Shown: positions 9,466 to 19,375, numbered from the stretch's first letter. The stretch: DNA of 64,000 nucleotides from Rhizobium sp. P38BS-XIX (GCF_012641435.1 NZ_JABAIJ010000002.1:372001-436000), one strand, 5' to 3'. Numbers and translations: made by a program. The notes: generated from the sequence alone by a model not told the origin.

Positions 9466-10347
9466 TCAATCAACCGCGCGCTGAGCCGCCTTCAGCGTGT
9501 TGCTCATCAACATGGCGATCGTCATCGGCCCAACCCCACCCGGCACTGGCGTCACAGCACCGGCGATGCATGCCGCATCGGCAAGCATCACATCCCCCAC
9601 CAGTCGGGTTTTCCCTTCACCATTTTCAGGTGCTGGAATCCGATTAATCCCGACATCGATAACGGTCGCGCCTGGCTTTATCCAATCACCGCGAACCATA
9701 TGCGCCCGACCGACCGCGGCAACCAGAATATCTGCCGTACGGCATATCGCCGGCAGGTCTCGTGTTCTTGAATGCGCCATTGTCACAGTGGCATTGGCAG
9801 CCAGCAACATGAGCGCCATAGGCTTTCCGAATAGGTTGGACCGACCGATCACAACTGCATTAAGGCCTGACAGATCACGGCCATGGACCTCTTCCACCAG
9901 CAGCATGGCGCCGGCCGGTGTGCACGGCAGGAGACCGCTTTGCAGGTCTCCCACAGCAACCTTGCCGGCATTGATCACATTGAGGCCGTCAACATCCTTA
10001 TCCGGCGAAATGGCTGCGATCACAGGTTCCGGCGATAAGTGTTTTGGTAAGGGTAGTTGCACCAGAATGCCATGTACGTTTGGATCGAGGTTCAGCCCCG
10101 CAACGAGTTCCTCGAGCGTCTCCTGTTTGATATCCGCAGGCAAGCTACGCTGTATCGAGTGGAACCCGCATTGTTTTGCCATGCGGCTTTTGGCGTTGAC
10201 ATATGCATGGCTCGCCGGATCGTCCCCGACTATGACGACCGCAAGGCAGGGCTTAACTCCGCTTTGGAACTCCAGCGTCGACGCGCCTTCAGTCACCGTT
10301 GCAATTATGGCGTTTGCAACTTGCTTTCCATCGATAGTTCTGGCCAT
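9466..10347 (-). CDS. folD: Methylenetetrahydrofolate dehydrogenase/cyclohydrolase FolD
   Basis: FolD oxidises 5,10-methylene-THF to methenyl-THF and hydrolyses it to 10-formyl-THF. The 293 residues show the catalytic lysine region [14 protein letters not shown] near residue 50, the LVQLPLP signature near 95, the NADP-site motif [13 protein letters not shown] near 165, and the C-terminal [12 protein letters not shown]. It starts 3 nt after the purU stop, so the two are surely cotranscribed. Next to a THF-dependent demethylase gene, its likely job is oxidising methyl-derived one-carbon units rather than general housekeeping. Confidence 0.96.
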   Translation of the reverse strand: MARTIDGKQVANAIIATVTEGASTLEFQSGVKPCLAVVIVGDDPASHAYVNAKSRMAKQCGFHSIQRSLPADIKQETLEELVAGLNLDPNVHGILVQLPLPKHLSPEPVIAAISPDKDVDGLNVINAGKVAVGDLQSGLLPCTPAGAMLLVEEVHGRDLSGLNAVVIGRSNLFGKPMALMLLAANATVTMAHSRTRDLPAICRTADILVAAVGRAHMVRGDWIKPGATVIDVGINRIPAPENGEGKTRLVGDVMLADAACIAGAVTPVPGGVGPMTIAMLMSNTLKAAQRAVD

Positions 10348-10350
10348 CGT

Positions 10351-11235
10351 TCAGCCCATCCTTTCGGACGCATAAGAGCCGGCGCTTGGCGGGAACACGA
10401 CGGTCCGGTTGCCATTGATAAAGGTGCGGTGATGAATGTGCGCATGAATGGCGCGCGCCAGAACCAGCGCCTCGACATCGCGGCCTAGCGAAACATAGTC
10501 CTGAGCGGACTGCGCATGAGTGACGCGCACCGTGTCCTGCTCGATGATAGGCCCTTCATCCAGGTCAGCAGTGACGTAATGGGCTGTCGCACCGATCAAT
10601 TTGACGCCGCGTTCATAGGCTTGCTTATAAGGATTGGCTCCCTTGAAGCTCGGCAGGAAGGAGTGATGGATATTGATAATCCGACCGGACATCTTCTGAC
10701 ACATTTCATCCGACAAGATTTGCATGTAGCGGGCGAGGACAATCAACTCCGCTCCGGTCTGCTCCACGAGGCTCATGATCCGGGCTTCCGCTTCCGTCTT
10801 ATTGGCCTTCGTTACGGGAATGTGATGGAAGGGAATGTCATGGTTCACCACGAGCTTCTGGTAGTCAAAGTGATTGGAAATGACACCGACGACATCGATA
10901 GGGAGTACCCCGATCTTCCAACGGTAGAGGAGATCGTTCAGGCAGTGCCCAAAACGGGAAACCATGAGCATAACCTTGACCCGCTCGTCCGCGGCGAAGA
11001 TTTGCCATACCATATCGAACTTCTCTGCGACCGGCCGAAACGCTTCGATCAGCGTTTCCCTTGTCGCGCCTTCCTCAGACACAAAGCCGATACGCATGAA
11101 GAATTGGCCAGTCTCCAAATCGTCGAACTGCGAGGAGTCGACGATATTGCAGCCCTTGTCAGCTAGGAGGCCGGATATGGCCGCCACGATCCCGCGAGTT
11201 GTCGGGCATGATACTGTAAGAACGAGGTTTTTCAT
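10351..11235 (-). CDS. purU: Formyltetrahydrofolate deformylase PurU
   Basis: PurU hydrolyses 10-formyl-THF to formate and free THF, so it recycles cofactor when one-carbon units are in excess. The start is set at MKNLVLTVSC (11235), giving 294 residues; the longer frame adds an unconserved N-terminus. An N-terminal ACT domain (about 1-80) is followed by a formyltransferase domain with IINIHHSFLPSF near residue 205 and GATAHYVTADLDEGPII near 232, which carry the catalytic Asn, His and Asp. It lies directly upstream of folD. Confidence 0.95.
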   Translation of the reverse strand: MKNLVLTVSCPTTRGIVAAISGLLADKGCNIVDSSQFDDLETGQFFMRIGFVSEEGATRETLIEAFRPVAEKFDMVWQIFAADERVKVMLMVSRFGHCLNDLLYRWKIGVLPIDVVGVISNHFDYQKLVVNHDIPFHHIPVTKANKTEAEARIMSLVEQTGAELIVLARYMQILSDEMCQKMSGRIINIHHSFLPSFKGANPYKQAYERGVKLIGATAHYVTADLDEGPIIEQDTVRVTHAQSAQDYVSLGRDVEALVLARAIHAHIHHRTFINGNRTVVFPPSAGSYASERMG

Positions 11236-11613
11236 CACTTTATCCCAATAGTCTTCGATTAGATTGTCACATCGAGCCGCACGCCGTGCCCTGAACATTC
11301 AATAGGCATGGCTTCGTGCGCTAGAGTTCTCTGCTTGCGCCACCGGCTATGCGGCCACGGTCCAGAACGATGATTCCGGAAAGGAACTTCATCGGGTTGC
11401 GCTGAAACACGACGAGGCGCTTAAAAAAATTGCCTACATGCATGGGGCCAAACGTGACCGAGCGTCTGATGGAGATCACGAGCAGCGCCATTCAATCGCA
11501 GGCGCATCCAACGACTGCCCGAGGAAACCTGACAATTATTTAGAGGCCGCAGTCTCCTATCCGACCTTCATGCGAACGTCGGACGGGAGATCAATTCAGT
11601 GGCTGCAAGAGCG
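11236..11613. other. Gap with an open frame lacking a start codon
   Basis: This 378-nt stretch lies between purU and the demethylase gene. On the plus strand a frame is open from about 11302 to 11617 for some 104 codons, but it contains no ATG near its beginning and I do not recognise the product. It may be a gene relic or chance. No terminator is obvious. Confidence 0.25.
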
Positions 11614-12888
11614 CTAGACTACTGCGACGTCTGCGCGACGGTTGTCTTGCTTGTATGGCGCAGGCGCTACAATTGCGCGAATTTGCTTCTGCGGATGTCC
11701 CGGGTTCCCCCAAACAACAGTGACTTCAGTACCCGGTTCGGCGTGCTGAACATCGATAGTGCATAGTGAGAGCATCTTCCGGAAAGAATAGCTGTAACCG
11801 CGAGACGTCGTCACCCCGACGATTTGTCCGTCCTTCAACACCTTATCTGCATACATAAAGCCACGCTGATCTCGTGGCATCTCCATGAAGTCGTATGACG
11901 GCCCTCCCCTGAAGAGAGAGGCATAGACATCGGCGACATCCTCGGCGTTCCAGACAAGGGTCCGAATGGTGCGTTTCGGGGCCACTACCTCCTTCTCTAG
12001 CGCCTCGCGACCGATAAAGTCGTGATCCAGCACCACCCGCTTCCCCCAACCAAGTTCAACAGGATTGCGGTACCAGTCTGAAATGTCGCCACCTTCAAAG
12101 CTTCCAGCCACGTTGAAGGTGGAAGCGAAGGCCGGCATCGCGGATTTGAACTCCGTTAAATAATCCTTCATGTCCTCGCCAAAGATCGCCGGCAGGTAGT
12201 CGGTGACGATCGTCGGAAAGCAGGCCTCAAGGTGGTTGATGAACGCCGTACGTCCTCCGAGCTGGCGTATGCCGAACTCTTTTCCCGCTTCCATGATGGC
12301 CTGATAGACTTCCTGGCTTTTTGCGATGTCGCCCTGGAGCTCGTAGCCGATCTCGCCGGCCATTCCCTGTCGCAGAGCGAGAACATCACAGCCAGCGATT
12401 TGGACGCGTCCATTGTGCATGAACTTGACGTCGCGAAGACTTTGACCGCACGCCTTCTCCACCACGTGGATCGCAGTCGGGCCGGAAACCTGAAAATTGA
12501 ACCAGTCGTCAGGCTTCGAAATGACCTTGTAATTCCCGTGCCGAAGCTTGTAGTCCACCCAGAAGGTGCCTCGGCCGAAAAGCATCACTTCATCGTCACT
12601 CAGCCGGGTTGCGATACCTTCCGCAATGATCTTTCCGGCCTCTGTCGTATGAATGACGTGCTTCGACTGGTTCACGGCGAACTTTTCGAAACTGTTGACG
12701 GACACGTCGGAGAGCAACTTCAGAACGTCCGGCCCCTTGAAGCGCCGCTCCCACAGGAAGGACCAATCGCCGATATAGCAAGTTTCTTTCCAAGACAGAC
12801 TCTCATCCTGCCAATCCGTGTATTCCGGCTGCCCCCAGCGGGACGTAAAGTATCCCGGCGGTGTCCGACGAAGATCGTGCATGTTCAT
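11614..12888 (-). CDS. GcvT/LigM-family tetrahydrofolate-dependent aminomethyl- or O-methyltransferase
   Basis: The 424-residue protein belongs to the glycine-cleavage T-protein superfamily. Its architecture resembles LigM and DesA, which remove methyl groups from vanillate or syringate and give 5-methyl-THF. Visible landmarks are the folate-domain stretch VLALRQGMAGEIGYEL near residue 170, the VELGWGKRV segment near 275, and a C-terminal barrel domain with VTTSRGYSYSFRKMLSL near 365. The gene starts inside the stop of the upstream GntR gene (ATGA), using a GGAGGA site in the last regulator codons. purU and folD downstream would process the methyl-THF product. Demethylation of an amine or sulfonium compound remains possible. 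Confidence 0.8.
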   Translation of the reverse strand: MNMHDLRRTPPGYFTSRWGQPEYTDWQDESLSWKETCYIGDWSFLWERRFKGPDVLKLLSDVSVNSFEKFAVNQSKHVIHTTEAGKIIAEGIATRLSDDEVMLFGRGTFWVDYKLRHGNYKVISKPDDWFNFQVSGPTAIHVVEKACGQSLRDVKFMHNGRVQIAGCDVLALRQGMAGEIGYELQGDIAKSQEVYQAIMEAGKEFGIRQLGGRTAFINHLEACFPTIVTDYLPAIFGEDMKDYLTEFKSAMPAFASTFNVAGSFEGGDISDWYRNPVELGWGKRVVLDHDFIGREALEKEVVAPKRTIRTLVWNAEDVADVYASLFRGGPSYDFMEMPRDQRGFMYADKVLKDGQIVGVTTSRGYSYSFRKMLSLCTIDVQHAEPGTEVTVVWGNPGHPQKQIRAIVAPAPYKQDNRRADVAVV

Positions 12889-13673
12889 TTTTTTCCTCCC
12901 TTGAGATGGTGGACAGCTCCTGTTGGTCGGAAGTTCTCGCCGACTTCAGGCTCGTCGCTTGCCCACGGAATTTTCTGTTTGAATGCCTTTAGTATCTGGA
13001 GGTACCGCGCCGCGCAGAACGAATGCTCCAGCGCGAGCGCTTGGGCTCGGGCACCTTTGCCAAGTTTGATGCATTCGACGATTGCTCGATGCTGCTCTTG
13101 TGCCATCAGCAGCACACGCTGCACCGATGGCTTGTCGAGGCTGAGCGATTTGACAAAAGCGTTTGCCGAGGCAAACGGAAGTGATTTGATCTTTTCAAGG
13201 GAGCGCTCGACCATCTGACTGCCCGAAGCTTCAACAAGAAGTTCATGAAATCGGTCGTTGAGACGGACATAGTCGTCCTGGTCGATAGTGTCGCTGAGAT
13301 TATCGACGACTTCATCGAGCTGGATCACGCAGGAATACATTTCGGAGATAACGCCAGATGTCGCATTGCCCTCTGCCGCGAAGCGGGCGGCGAGACCCTC
13401 AAGCGTGCCACGGATTTCGATCGCCTGATAAATATCGGCTTCCGTATAAGTCTTGACGGTGAAGCGGTTGGAAGCAGTTCGCTCCAGCAAACCTTCATCC
13501 GCCATTTGATTGAGCGCCGATCTCGCAGGTGTTCGCGACACGCCAAACCGCTCCGATATAAACGGCTCGGTTATTCTTTCCCCAGCAAGCACTTCGCCGT
13601 CAACGATAAGCCCGCGAAGGCCTAATACCGCTTTGAGCGTTTGCGACTGCGAATTGTCATTCTCCGAAGCCAT
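12885..13673 (-). CDS. GntR-family transcriptional regulator, FadR/VanR (FCD) type
   Basis: This 262-residue regulator has an N-terminal winged helix (about 10-75) with the GntR pattern ITEPFISERFGVSRTPARSA, followed by an all-helical FCD ligand domain (about 85-225). FCD-type GntR proteins such as VanR commonly repress genes for aromatic acid or methoxyaromatic use. Its stop overlaps the demethylase start by 4 nt, so the two are translationally coupled and it very likely controls its own operon. The C-terminal 25 residues after the FCD domain are polar and probably unstructured. Confidence 0.9.
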   Translation of the reverse strand: MASENDNSQSQTLKAVLGLRGLIVDGEVLAGERITEPFISERFGVSRTPARSALNQMADEGLLERTASNRFTVKTYTEADIYQAIEIRGTLEGLAARFAAEGNATSGVISEMYSCVIQLDEVVDNLSDTIDQDDYVRLNDRFHELLVEASGSQMVERSLEKIKSLPFASANAFVKSLSLDKPSVQRVLLMAQEQHRAIVECIKLGKGARAQALALEHSFCAARYLQILKAFKQKIPWASDEPEVGENFRPTGAVHHLKGGKK

Positions 13674-13798
13674 TCTATCCTCCCCGATGGCGAGACTACT
13701 GCTACACAGAAACGTATACGTTGTCTAGGCTGCGTGGAGAAAAAACGATTAAATTAGTGGAATATGGCTCAAACCGTATACCTATGGAAGTTGGATGG

Positions 13799-13998
13799 GC
13801 CCCTGGAAGCATGCCGGGACCGGCCCTATGCCCATGATGCGTGGCGGAACGCCGGCTGCAGCGCCGCCCGAGGATGCGGGCGATCGCCGCAGGCCCTATT
13901 TCATCGACGACGCCTCAGAGGCGATAAGCGGTGCAGCAGCACCGTCGTTCACGCCCGATGCGTTCCACGCAGTGACCGTTCCGCCTTACTTCCGAGCT
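13799..13998 (-). pseudogene. Thiolase (PcaF-like) fragment
   Basis: On the minus strand this stretch translates to a thiolase mid-region: GGTVTAWNASGVNDGAAAP followed, after an in-frame stop, by PRIMGIGPVPA. The last string is characteristic of beta-ketoadipyl-CoA/acetyl-CoA thiolases. Only about 65 codons remain, with at least one internal stop, so it is a dead relic. It is a different copy from the intact thiolase at 14551-15732, whose equivalent segment differs ([11 protein letters not shown]). Confidence 0.75.
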
Positions 13999-14029
13999 TG
14001 GCGAGTGCTTCTATCGAGGTCGCACGTGG

Positions 14030-14446
14030 ATGCTCGTCCTTGCCCACAACAACGGGATTACCCTTGGCCTGCTTGGAAACGAAATTCTCGGAAAAGGGGC
14101 AGATTGCTGGCTGGTTCAGTGTCGGATCGAAGGGGATTCAGGACGCCGCTTCAATCCCCTTCAAGCCGAACTCAATCCCCGGCTCCGGTATCTTGAGGAT
14201 GAGGACGATTATTATTGGCTGGCATCAACGTCTGTCGTTGTCTGGAATGCTGAAGTATTCGATGAACTCTTTACAGACATCTCTGACGACACCACTGGCC
14301 CGACACTTTGGTGCAACCGAGAAACTGGCAAGGTGTTCTCGCCTTATGATGGCGGCTTTGACTTGTTTCCGACCACTATGGTGGAAGCCGCCGAATTAAA
14401 GAGCCGGTATGGGCAATGGCTGTCCCCAGAACAGTCCGGCTTGTAG
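14030..14446 (+). CDS. Hypothetical protein (acidic/aromatic, possibly DUF3885-like)
   Basis: The frame encodes up to 138 residues. Its centre and C-terminus look genuinely coding: DEDDYYWLASTSVVVWNAE near residue 60, then GPTLWCNRETGKVFSPYDGG near 90, ending YGQWLSPEQSGL. The pattern loosely recalls DUF3885-type proteins, but I cannot confirm that. There is no signal peptide or membrane segment. The upstream part overlaps the edge of a thiolase relic, so the true start is uncertain and the N-terminus may be artificial. No neighbour suggests a role. Confidence 0.45.
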   Translation: MLVLAHNNGITLGLLGNEILGKGADCWLVQCRIEGDSGRRFNPLQAELNPRLRYLEDEDDYYWLASTSVVVWNAEVFDELFTDISDDTTGPTLWCNRETGKVFSPYDGGFDLFPTTMVEAAELKSRYGQWLSPEQSGL

Positions 14447-14550
14447 CGATCCAGTAGCGGTTGACGTCCGCGATAACAGCAGAAAGCTTGTCGCGACTTC
14501 TCCAATCGCCTCAGGTGACAAGTTCCGTCATTTCAACTCTATCCTTCCCT

Positions 14551-15732
14551 TTACAACGCCTCCAGGCACATCGCGACGCCCATGCCGCCACCGATGCAAA
14601 GGGTCGCAAGACCCTTCTTGGCGCCGCGGCGCTTCATCTCGAACACCAGCGTGTTGAGGATGCGGGCGCCCGACGCACCGATCGGGTGACCGATGGCGAT
14701 CGCACCGCCGTTGACGTTGACGATCGAAGGATCGAGGCCGAGGTCCTTGACGACGGCGCAGGACTGCGCGGCAAAAGCCTCGTTGGCTTCGACGAGATTG
14801 AGATCGCCAATTTTCCAGCCTGCCTTTTCAAGCGCCTTGCGAGAAGCCGGGATCGGGCCCGTACCCATGATCGACGGATCGACGCCGGCGGTTGCCCAGG
14901 AGACGATACGCACCAGCGGCGTGATACCGCGGCGGGAAGCTTCTGCTTCCGTCATCAGCACAGCAGCGGCGGCGCCGTCATTCAGGCCCGAAGCATTGCC
15001 GGCAGTCACGGTGCCTTCCTTGCCGAAGGCGGGACGCAGCTTGGTCATTGCGTCGATCGTCGCACCGGCGCGGATGTATTCGTCGTTCTCGACGGTCACG
15101 TCGCCCTTCCGCGTCTGGATCAGGAAGGGGATGATCTCGTCCTTGAAGCGACCAGCCGTCTGCGCGGCCTCCGCCTTGTTCTGCGACGCAACGGCGAACT
15201 GGTCCTGCTCGTCGCGGGAAAGCTGCCACTGGCGGGCGATGTTTTCCGCCGTGATACCCATGTGGTAGCCGTAGAAGGCGTCCGTAAGGCCATCCTTGAT
15301 CATCGTGTCGATCATCTTGAAATCGCCCATCTTCACCCCACCGCGCAGATGTGCGCAATGCGGCGCCATGGACATTGACTCCTGACCGCCTGCCACGATG
15401 ACCTTGGCGTCACCCAGCGCGATCTGCTGCATGCCGAGCGCGACGGCACGTAGACCCGATCCGCAGAGCTGGTTGACGCCCCAGCCGGTGGCCTCCTTCG
15501 GCACGCCGGCCTTCATCGCCGCCTGGCGCGCCGGGTTCTGGCCTTCGCCGGCCGGCAGGACCTGTCCGAGGATCACCTCGTCCACTTCGGCGGCATCGAC
15601 GCCGGCGCGCGACAAGGCTCCCTTGATCGCCGCGGCGCCGAGATCATGTGCTGGCGTATCGCTGAAAGCGCCGTTGAACGAGCCGACGGCGGTGCGTCCG
15701 GCCGATGCGATCACGATGGATGGCGTATTCAT
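14551..15732 (-). CDS. Acetyl-CoA acetyltransferase (thiolase)
   Basis: This enzyme would split acetoacetyl-CoA with CoA to two acetyl-CoA. The 393 residues carry the full thiolase triad: nucleophilic Cys90 in [10 protein letters not shown], His349 in [11 protein letters not shown], and Cys379 in TLCIGGGMG. The [12 protein letters not shown] and MGITAENIA segments are typical of biosynthetic/degradative type II thiolases (PhaA/AtoB). The gene follows the CoA-transferase B subunit by 41 nt on the same strand. The trio therefore forms an acetoacetate-consuming unit, apt for the end of a ring-cleavage pathway. Confidence 0.95.
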   Translation of the reverse strand: MNTPSIVIASAGRTAVGSFNGAFSDTPAHDLGAAAIKGALSRAGVDAAEVDEVILGQVLPAGEGQNPARQAAMKAGVPKEATGWGVNQLCGSGLRAVALGMQQIALGDAKVIVAGGQESMSMAPHCAHLRGGVKMGDFKMIDTMIKDGLTDAFYGYHMGITAENIARQWQLSRDEQDQFAVASQNKAEAAQTAGRFKDEIIPFLIQTRKGDVTVENDEYIRAGATIDAMTKLRPAFGKEGTVTAGNASGLNDGAAAAVLMTEAEASRRGITPLVRIVSWATAGVDPSIMGTGPIPASRKALEKAGWKIGDLNLVEANEAFAAQSCAVVKDLGLDPSIVNVNGGAIAIGHPIGASGARILNTLVFEMKRRGAKKGLATLCIGGGMGVAMCLEAL

Positions 15733-15773
15733 AGCACTTCTCCCTTAATGGCGCTCTCGTTGCCCAGCCAATC

Positions 15774-16409
15774 CTACGAAAGATAATGGGCCGTCGTTTT
15801 CGAACGAAGCTCTTCGTCACCTACCCCCGCAGCTCTTTCTACTATCGAGAATGGTGCGTTTGGTGCAGAGCGCTCGAAGACCGCAAGATCAGTGATTATC
15901 GTGTCGACGACGCCGAGACCAGTCAGCGGCAGAGTGCAAGTCGGAATGAATTTGGGCGAACCGTCCTTGGAAACATGTTCCATCAGAACGATGACCTTTT
16001 TGACTCCCGCGACAAGGTCCATCGCCCCGCCCATCCCCTTGATCATCTTGCCCGGGATCATCCAATTGGCGATATCGCCACTCTCGCTAACCTCCATGGC
16101 GCCGAGCACAGTCAGGTCAATGTGACCGCCCCGGATCATCGCAAAACTGTCAGAGCTCGAGAAGTAACTGCTCTGCGGCAACTCGCTGATCGTCTGCTTG
16201 CCTGCGTTGACCAGATCCGCATCCTCTTCGCCCTCGAAAGGAAAAGGTCCGATGCCGAGCATGCCGTTTTCCGACTGAAGGGTCACTTCGATCCCGGTTG
16301 GGATATGATTGGCGACAAGCGTTGGTATACCGATGCCCAGGTTCACGTAAAATCCATCCCGCAGAAATTTCGCGGCGCGCGCCGCCATCTGGTCGCGTGT
16401 CCAGGCCAT
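15774..16409 (-). CDS. scoB: 3-oxoacid CoA-transferase, subunit B
   Basis: The start is placed at 16409 ([16 protein letters not shown]), giving 211 residues; it overlaps the subunit A stop in a TGATG arrangement. The active-site glutamate that forms the CoA thioester is Glu47 in the family motif [10 protein letters not shown]. The ending ([18 protein letters not shown]) is a little unusual but the length is right for ScoB/PcaJ. With subunit A it should transfer CoA from succinyl-CoA to acetoacetate or a related 3-oxoacid. Confidence 0.93.
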   Translation of the reverse strand: MAWTRDQMAARAAKFLRDGFYVNLGIGIPTLVANHIPTGIEVTLQSENGMLGIGPFPFEGEEDADLVNAGKQTISELPQSSYFSSSDSFAMIRGGHIDLTVLGAMEVSESGDIANWMIPGKMIKGMGGAMDLVAGVKKVIVLMEHVSKDGSPKFIPTCTLPLTGLGVVDTIITDLAVFERSAPNAPFSIVERAAGVGDEELRSKTTAHYLS

Positions 16410-17119
16410 CAAGCGATCTCCCTCTTTCGCACGGTCCGCGCTTCGATCTTCTTGTCGTAAGGGCCGCCCATGATCAGCCGCTTGACATAGATGCCCGGCA
16501 AATGGATCGAGTCCGGGTCGAGTGACCCGGTCGGTACGATTTCCTCCACTTCGGCAACACAGATTTTCGCCGCAGCGGCCATCGGCTGATTGAAATTGCG
16601 CGCAGTCTTTCGAAATATCAGGTTCCCGGCTTCGTCGGCCTTCCAACCCTTGATGATGGCAAGATCGGCAAAAATGCCGCGTTCGAGCAGATATTCCTGC
16701 CCGTCGAACATCTTAGTCTCTTTGCCCTCCGCGATCACGGTCCCGACGCCGGTCTTGGTATAGAATCCGGGAATTCCCGCGCCGCCTGCCCGGCATCGCT
16801 CGGCAAGTGTACCCTGGGGACAAAATTCAACTTCAAGCTCACCCGCCAGATACTGCCGCTCGAACTCTTTGTTTTCGCCGACATAGCTTGAGATCATCTT
16901 GCGCACTTGGCGCGCCCTCAACAGCTTTCCGAGTCCTTCATTGTCAATACCGGCATTGTTCGACGCGATCGTCAGGTTCTTCACGCCAGAATCTCGTAAT
17001 GCATCGATCAGCCGCTCAGGTATTCCGCAAAGGCCAAAACCACCGGCGCAGATTTGCATTCCGTCAAAAAGCAGTCCTTCGAGCGCCGCCTGTGCGTCCG
17101 CATAGACTTTTCGTGTCAA
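16409..17119 (-). CDS. scoA: 3-oxoacid CoA-transferase, subunit A
   Basis: The 236-residue protein has the CoA-transferase family 1 A-subunit signature: [18 protein letters not shown] near residue 18, then [20 protein letters not shown], closest in style to ScoA (succinyl-CoA:acetoacetate transferase). The start codon is TTG (MTRKVYAD) with a strong GGGAGGAAA site just upstream. It is the first gene of the scoA-scoB-thiolase operon and is divergent from a LysR gene, 85 nt apart. Confidence 0.93.
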   Translation of the reverse strand: MTRKVYADAQAALEGLLFDGMQICAGGFGLCGIPERLIDALRDSGVKNLTIASNNAGIDNEGLGKLLRARQVRKMISSYVGENKEFERQYLAGELEVEFCPQGTLAERCRAGGAGIPGFYTKTGVGTVIAEGKETKMFDGQEYLLERGIFADLAIIKGWKADEAGNLIFRKTARNFNQPMAAAAKICVAEVEEIVPTGSLDPDSIHLPGIYVKRLIMGGPYDKKIEARTVRKREIA

Positions 17120-17160
17120 GATTTCCTCCCTCGCCCAGTGGGACGACGGAACACGATTTT

Positions 17161-17206
17161 ATTGATTACTTCCAATGAATTGTTTTTTCCGATATTGATA
17201 AGCAAT
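17161..17206. promoter_or_regulatory. Candidate LysR operator between scoA and a divergent LysR gene
   Basis: The 85-nt divergent gap contains a perfect inverted repeat ATTG-N8-CAAT (17161-17176) and a second ATTG-N5-CAAT (17194-17206) that overlaps the LysR start codon. LysR-type operators are usually short interrupted palindromes of the T-N11-A kind in just this position, so autorepression and control of scoA are likely. Binding is inferred from layout only. Confidence 0.5.
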
Positions 17207-18137
17207 GTCTATTGATCGCATCTCTCTTTATCATTTAGATACGCTGATCTGCATTTCACAGCTTGGAACTTTTGCGGCGGCGGCTGAACGCCTCAATACG
17301 ACCCAACCTGCTGTTTCTGCCCGAGTCACAGAGCTTCAGGACCGCCTGGGAATGACGCTCTTCCAGAGGAGTGGGCGAAACATGATCCTGACGCCGGAAG
17401 GTAGAAAGCTTGTGCAGGAGTATCTCCCGGTCTGGGAGAAATTACGCGGAATACTGCTGCGAACAGCCGAATTCGAGCAGTTGAGCGGTGTCGTCCGAAT
17501 CGGTGTCGGAGAGATCGCTGCGGCGACGTGCCTTCCGCCTTTCGTGGCTGAGCAACGCATCAGCTTTCCCAGATTAATTTTCGAGATTGATGTCGAACTC
17601 ACCGCCCAACTCATCCATGGTGTCCTCACCGGGAAATTCGACTTTGCGCTCGCGGCCGGATCGATCGCTCACCCTGTCTTGAAATCAACCCCGATTGGCG
17701 TCGCCAAGATGCTATGGGTGGCCTCACCTCAAATAGCATCTAAGCTGCAGCCGGGCGCAGTGCATGAAAATCTTCCGCTTTGGTCGCTTCCCGGTCACTC
17801 CCCGCTCTATGGCGCGATGCGGCAAGGCCTCTCAGAAAGTGGGCTGTCCGATCAATCTATAAGCTTGTGTAACAACCTGCGGACGATGATCGACATTGTC
17901 GTGATGGGAGGGGGATTGGCGCTTGTGCCAGAAGCGATGGTGCGAGATCATGTCCGAGGAGGGCAACTGGTGCCGGTCCTTGAGGACGTCAAAGTCGATC
18001 CCATTGCGTTTCAGATTATCAGTCGATTGATGGAAAGGGACCCCGTGGTCGTCGAGATGCTGCGAATAGCAGAAGGCATGGATCTCGGCGCAGGCTCTTA
18101 TTCTAAAATTGGTAGGAGTTCGGATACGGACACATGA
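17205..18137 (+). CDS. LysR-family transcriptional regulator
   Basis: The 310-residue protein has an N-terminal LysR helix-turn-helix (about 8-66; FAAAAERLNTTQPAVSARVT) and a C-terminal periplasmic-binding-like effector domain (about 95-295). Divergent transcription from scoA across 85 nt makes it the probable regulator of the acetoacetate operon. The gene is followed 4 nt later by a GC-rich hairpin. Confidence 0.93.
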   Translation: MSIDRISLYHLDTLICISQLGTFAAAAERLNTTQPAVSARVTELQDRLGMTLFQRSGRNMILTPEGRKLVQEYLPVWEKLRGILLRTAEFEQLSGVVRIGVGEIAAATCLPPFVAEQRISFPRLIFEIDVELTAQLIHGVLTGKFDFALAAGSIAHPVLKSTPIGVAKMLWVASPQIASKLQPGAVHENLPLWSLPGHSPLYGAMRQGLSESGLSDQSISLCNNLRTMIDIVVMGGGLALVPEAMVRDHVRGGQLVPVLEDVKVDPIAFQIISRLMERDPVVVEMLRIAEGMDLGAGSYSKIGRSSDTDT

Positions 18138-18141
18138 GATC

Positions 18142-18158
18142 GCCGCAGAACATGCGGC
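18142..18158 (+). terminator. Terminator-like hairpin after LysR gene
   Basis: GCCGCA and TGCGGC form a perfect 6-bp stem with a 5-nt loop, starting 4 nt after the LysR stop and followed by TATTCTCCTT. The T-tract is weak, so termination efficiency is uncertain. Confidence 0.45.
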
Positions 18159-18481
18159 TATTCTCCTTATAGAAGAACAGATTTTCGATACCCGGATAGC
18201 CGGAGCCCTAACCTACATCCGAGGCCAAAGCAGCAACGATGCATGCGCGATTTGGCGAGCTTGCGTGCACGACGAACGTCAACGCAATGACTAAAGCAGA
18301 GATTTGTCATTAAACATATTGCACTTCAGCCTCGAATGGTCATCCGGAGTGGGCTGCACGAACGCTTCGGCACACTGTTAACCCTGCATAGGATGGTCGG
18401 CAACTGGGCGAGCATGACCCGAAGGTCGACAAATACTGCAAGTCTTAGTTCGGCTGAGCTTAGTCAACTTAACCGGTGCAC
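18159..18481. other. Gap without recognisable genes
   Basis: The 323 nt between the hairpin and the end of metF contain only short frames in all directions. I see no motif or repeat worth naming. Confidence 0.3.
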
Positions 18482-19375
18482 TCACTGACGGTTGACGTAG
18501 CCTTCGATCCACTCAACGGTTTTTGAGATGCCACCAAATGGGTAGAAGTGGAGTTTGACGGCGCCATGCTTGCCAACAAGGCCAACGGAGAGCTTGTTGA
18601 CAAACCGATCCGGACCAGCCGAGCCTAGCAAATGTCCGATTGAGATTCCATATTTCGCGAGCACAGAGGCAGAAGCGCCCACGCCGCACCGAGCCGCATA
18701 GCGGACCAATGTACTGACGCTGGTGGGACCCGGTACGCCAATTTCCACAGGAGCGCCAATGCCTCTTCCGCGCAGGGCAGCAAGCCAACTGAGTACTCGA
18801 TCCGCGTCAAAGGCGAATTGCGTAACGATGAGAGGACTCATGCCTCGCCCCTCAATCGCCGAGCACTTCGCGGATAGCACCTTCCAACACTCTTCCTCCG
18901 ACATGTGCGGATGCCCGTCAGGGTGGCCGCCAATGCCTAGAATGCGCACACCATTGCTTTCGAACACGCCGGTCTCGATAAGACCAAGGCTGTCCGAGAA
19001 TGGTCCTGTTGGCTTGCCATTGTCGCCCGCGATCACGAAGCAACGATCGACTTGCCCCACGACCCGGGACTGCCGAATGTTATGTTCCAGTTCCTCTCTC
19101 GAACTCACGCTGCGTGCGGCAAAGTGCGGCATCGGTTCGAAGCCAAGGTCGCGCGTCGCCCTGATCGCCGACAGTCGGACGTCCAATGCCTCGCCGGGCA
19201 GCGCCGTGACTGACACCGTTGTTCCAAGGGGCAGAGCACGCTGCGCCTTCCTCAGCGCTTCAGTGTCCTTCGTGGTGATCTCGAGGGAGAAGGCATCAAC
19301 TAATTTACGGTCGGAGCCGGCGAAACTTCCGGCTGGGATGGGAGATGGTCTCATTCGATCGTTCTCGTCAGCCAC
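18482..19375 (-). CDS. metF: 5,10-methylenetetrahydrofolate reductase (MetF family)
   Basis: MetF interconverts 5-methyl-THF and 5,10-methylene-THF using FAD. The 297-residue barrel protein shows the family's order of motifs: FSLEITTKDTEAL near residue 28, MPHFAARSVSSREELE near 80, FVIAGDN near 113, ILGIGGHPDGHP near 145, and LIVTQFAFDAD near 180. It lies 86 nt downstream of the LigM/DesA-like gene on the same strand. In the reverse (oxidising) direction it would carry methyl groups from that enzyme toward FolD and PurU. A comparable metF-ligM linkage is known in Sphingobium lignin catabolism. Confidence 0.93.
   Translation of the reverse strand: MADENDRMRPSPIPAGSFAGSDRKLVDAFSLEITTKDTEALRKAQRALPLGTTVSVTALPGEALDVRLSAIRATRDLGFEPMPHFAARSVSSREELEHNIRQSRVVGQVDRCFVIAGDNGKPTGPFSDSLGLIETGVFESNGVRILGIGGHPDGHPHMSEEECWKVLSAKCSAIEGRGMSPLIVTQFAFDADRVLSWLAALRGRGIGAPVEIGVPGPTSVSTLVRYAARCGVGASASVLAKYGISIGHLLGSAGPDRFVNKLSVGLVGKHGAVKLHFYPFGGISKTVEWIEGYVNRQ

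Noticed and set aside
11302..11617. Open plus-strand frame of about 104 codons between purU and the demethylase gene
   Set aside because: No start codon or ribosome-binding site at its beginning and no recognised motif; kept only as a note on the gap.
12232..13218. Plus-strand frame of 328 codons across the demethylase/GntR junction
   Set aside because: It crosses two well-supported minus-strand genes and shows no family resemblance.
14461..15378. Plus-strand frame of 305 codons opposite the thiolase
   Set aside because: Shadow of the thiolase; composition rich in Arg, Asp and His, as expected for reversed GC-rich codons.
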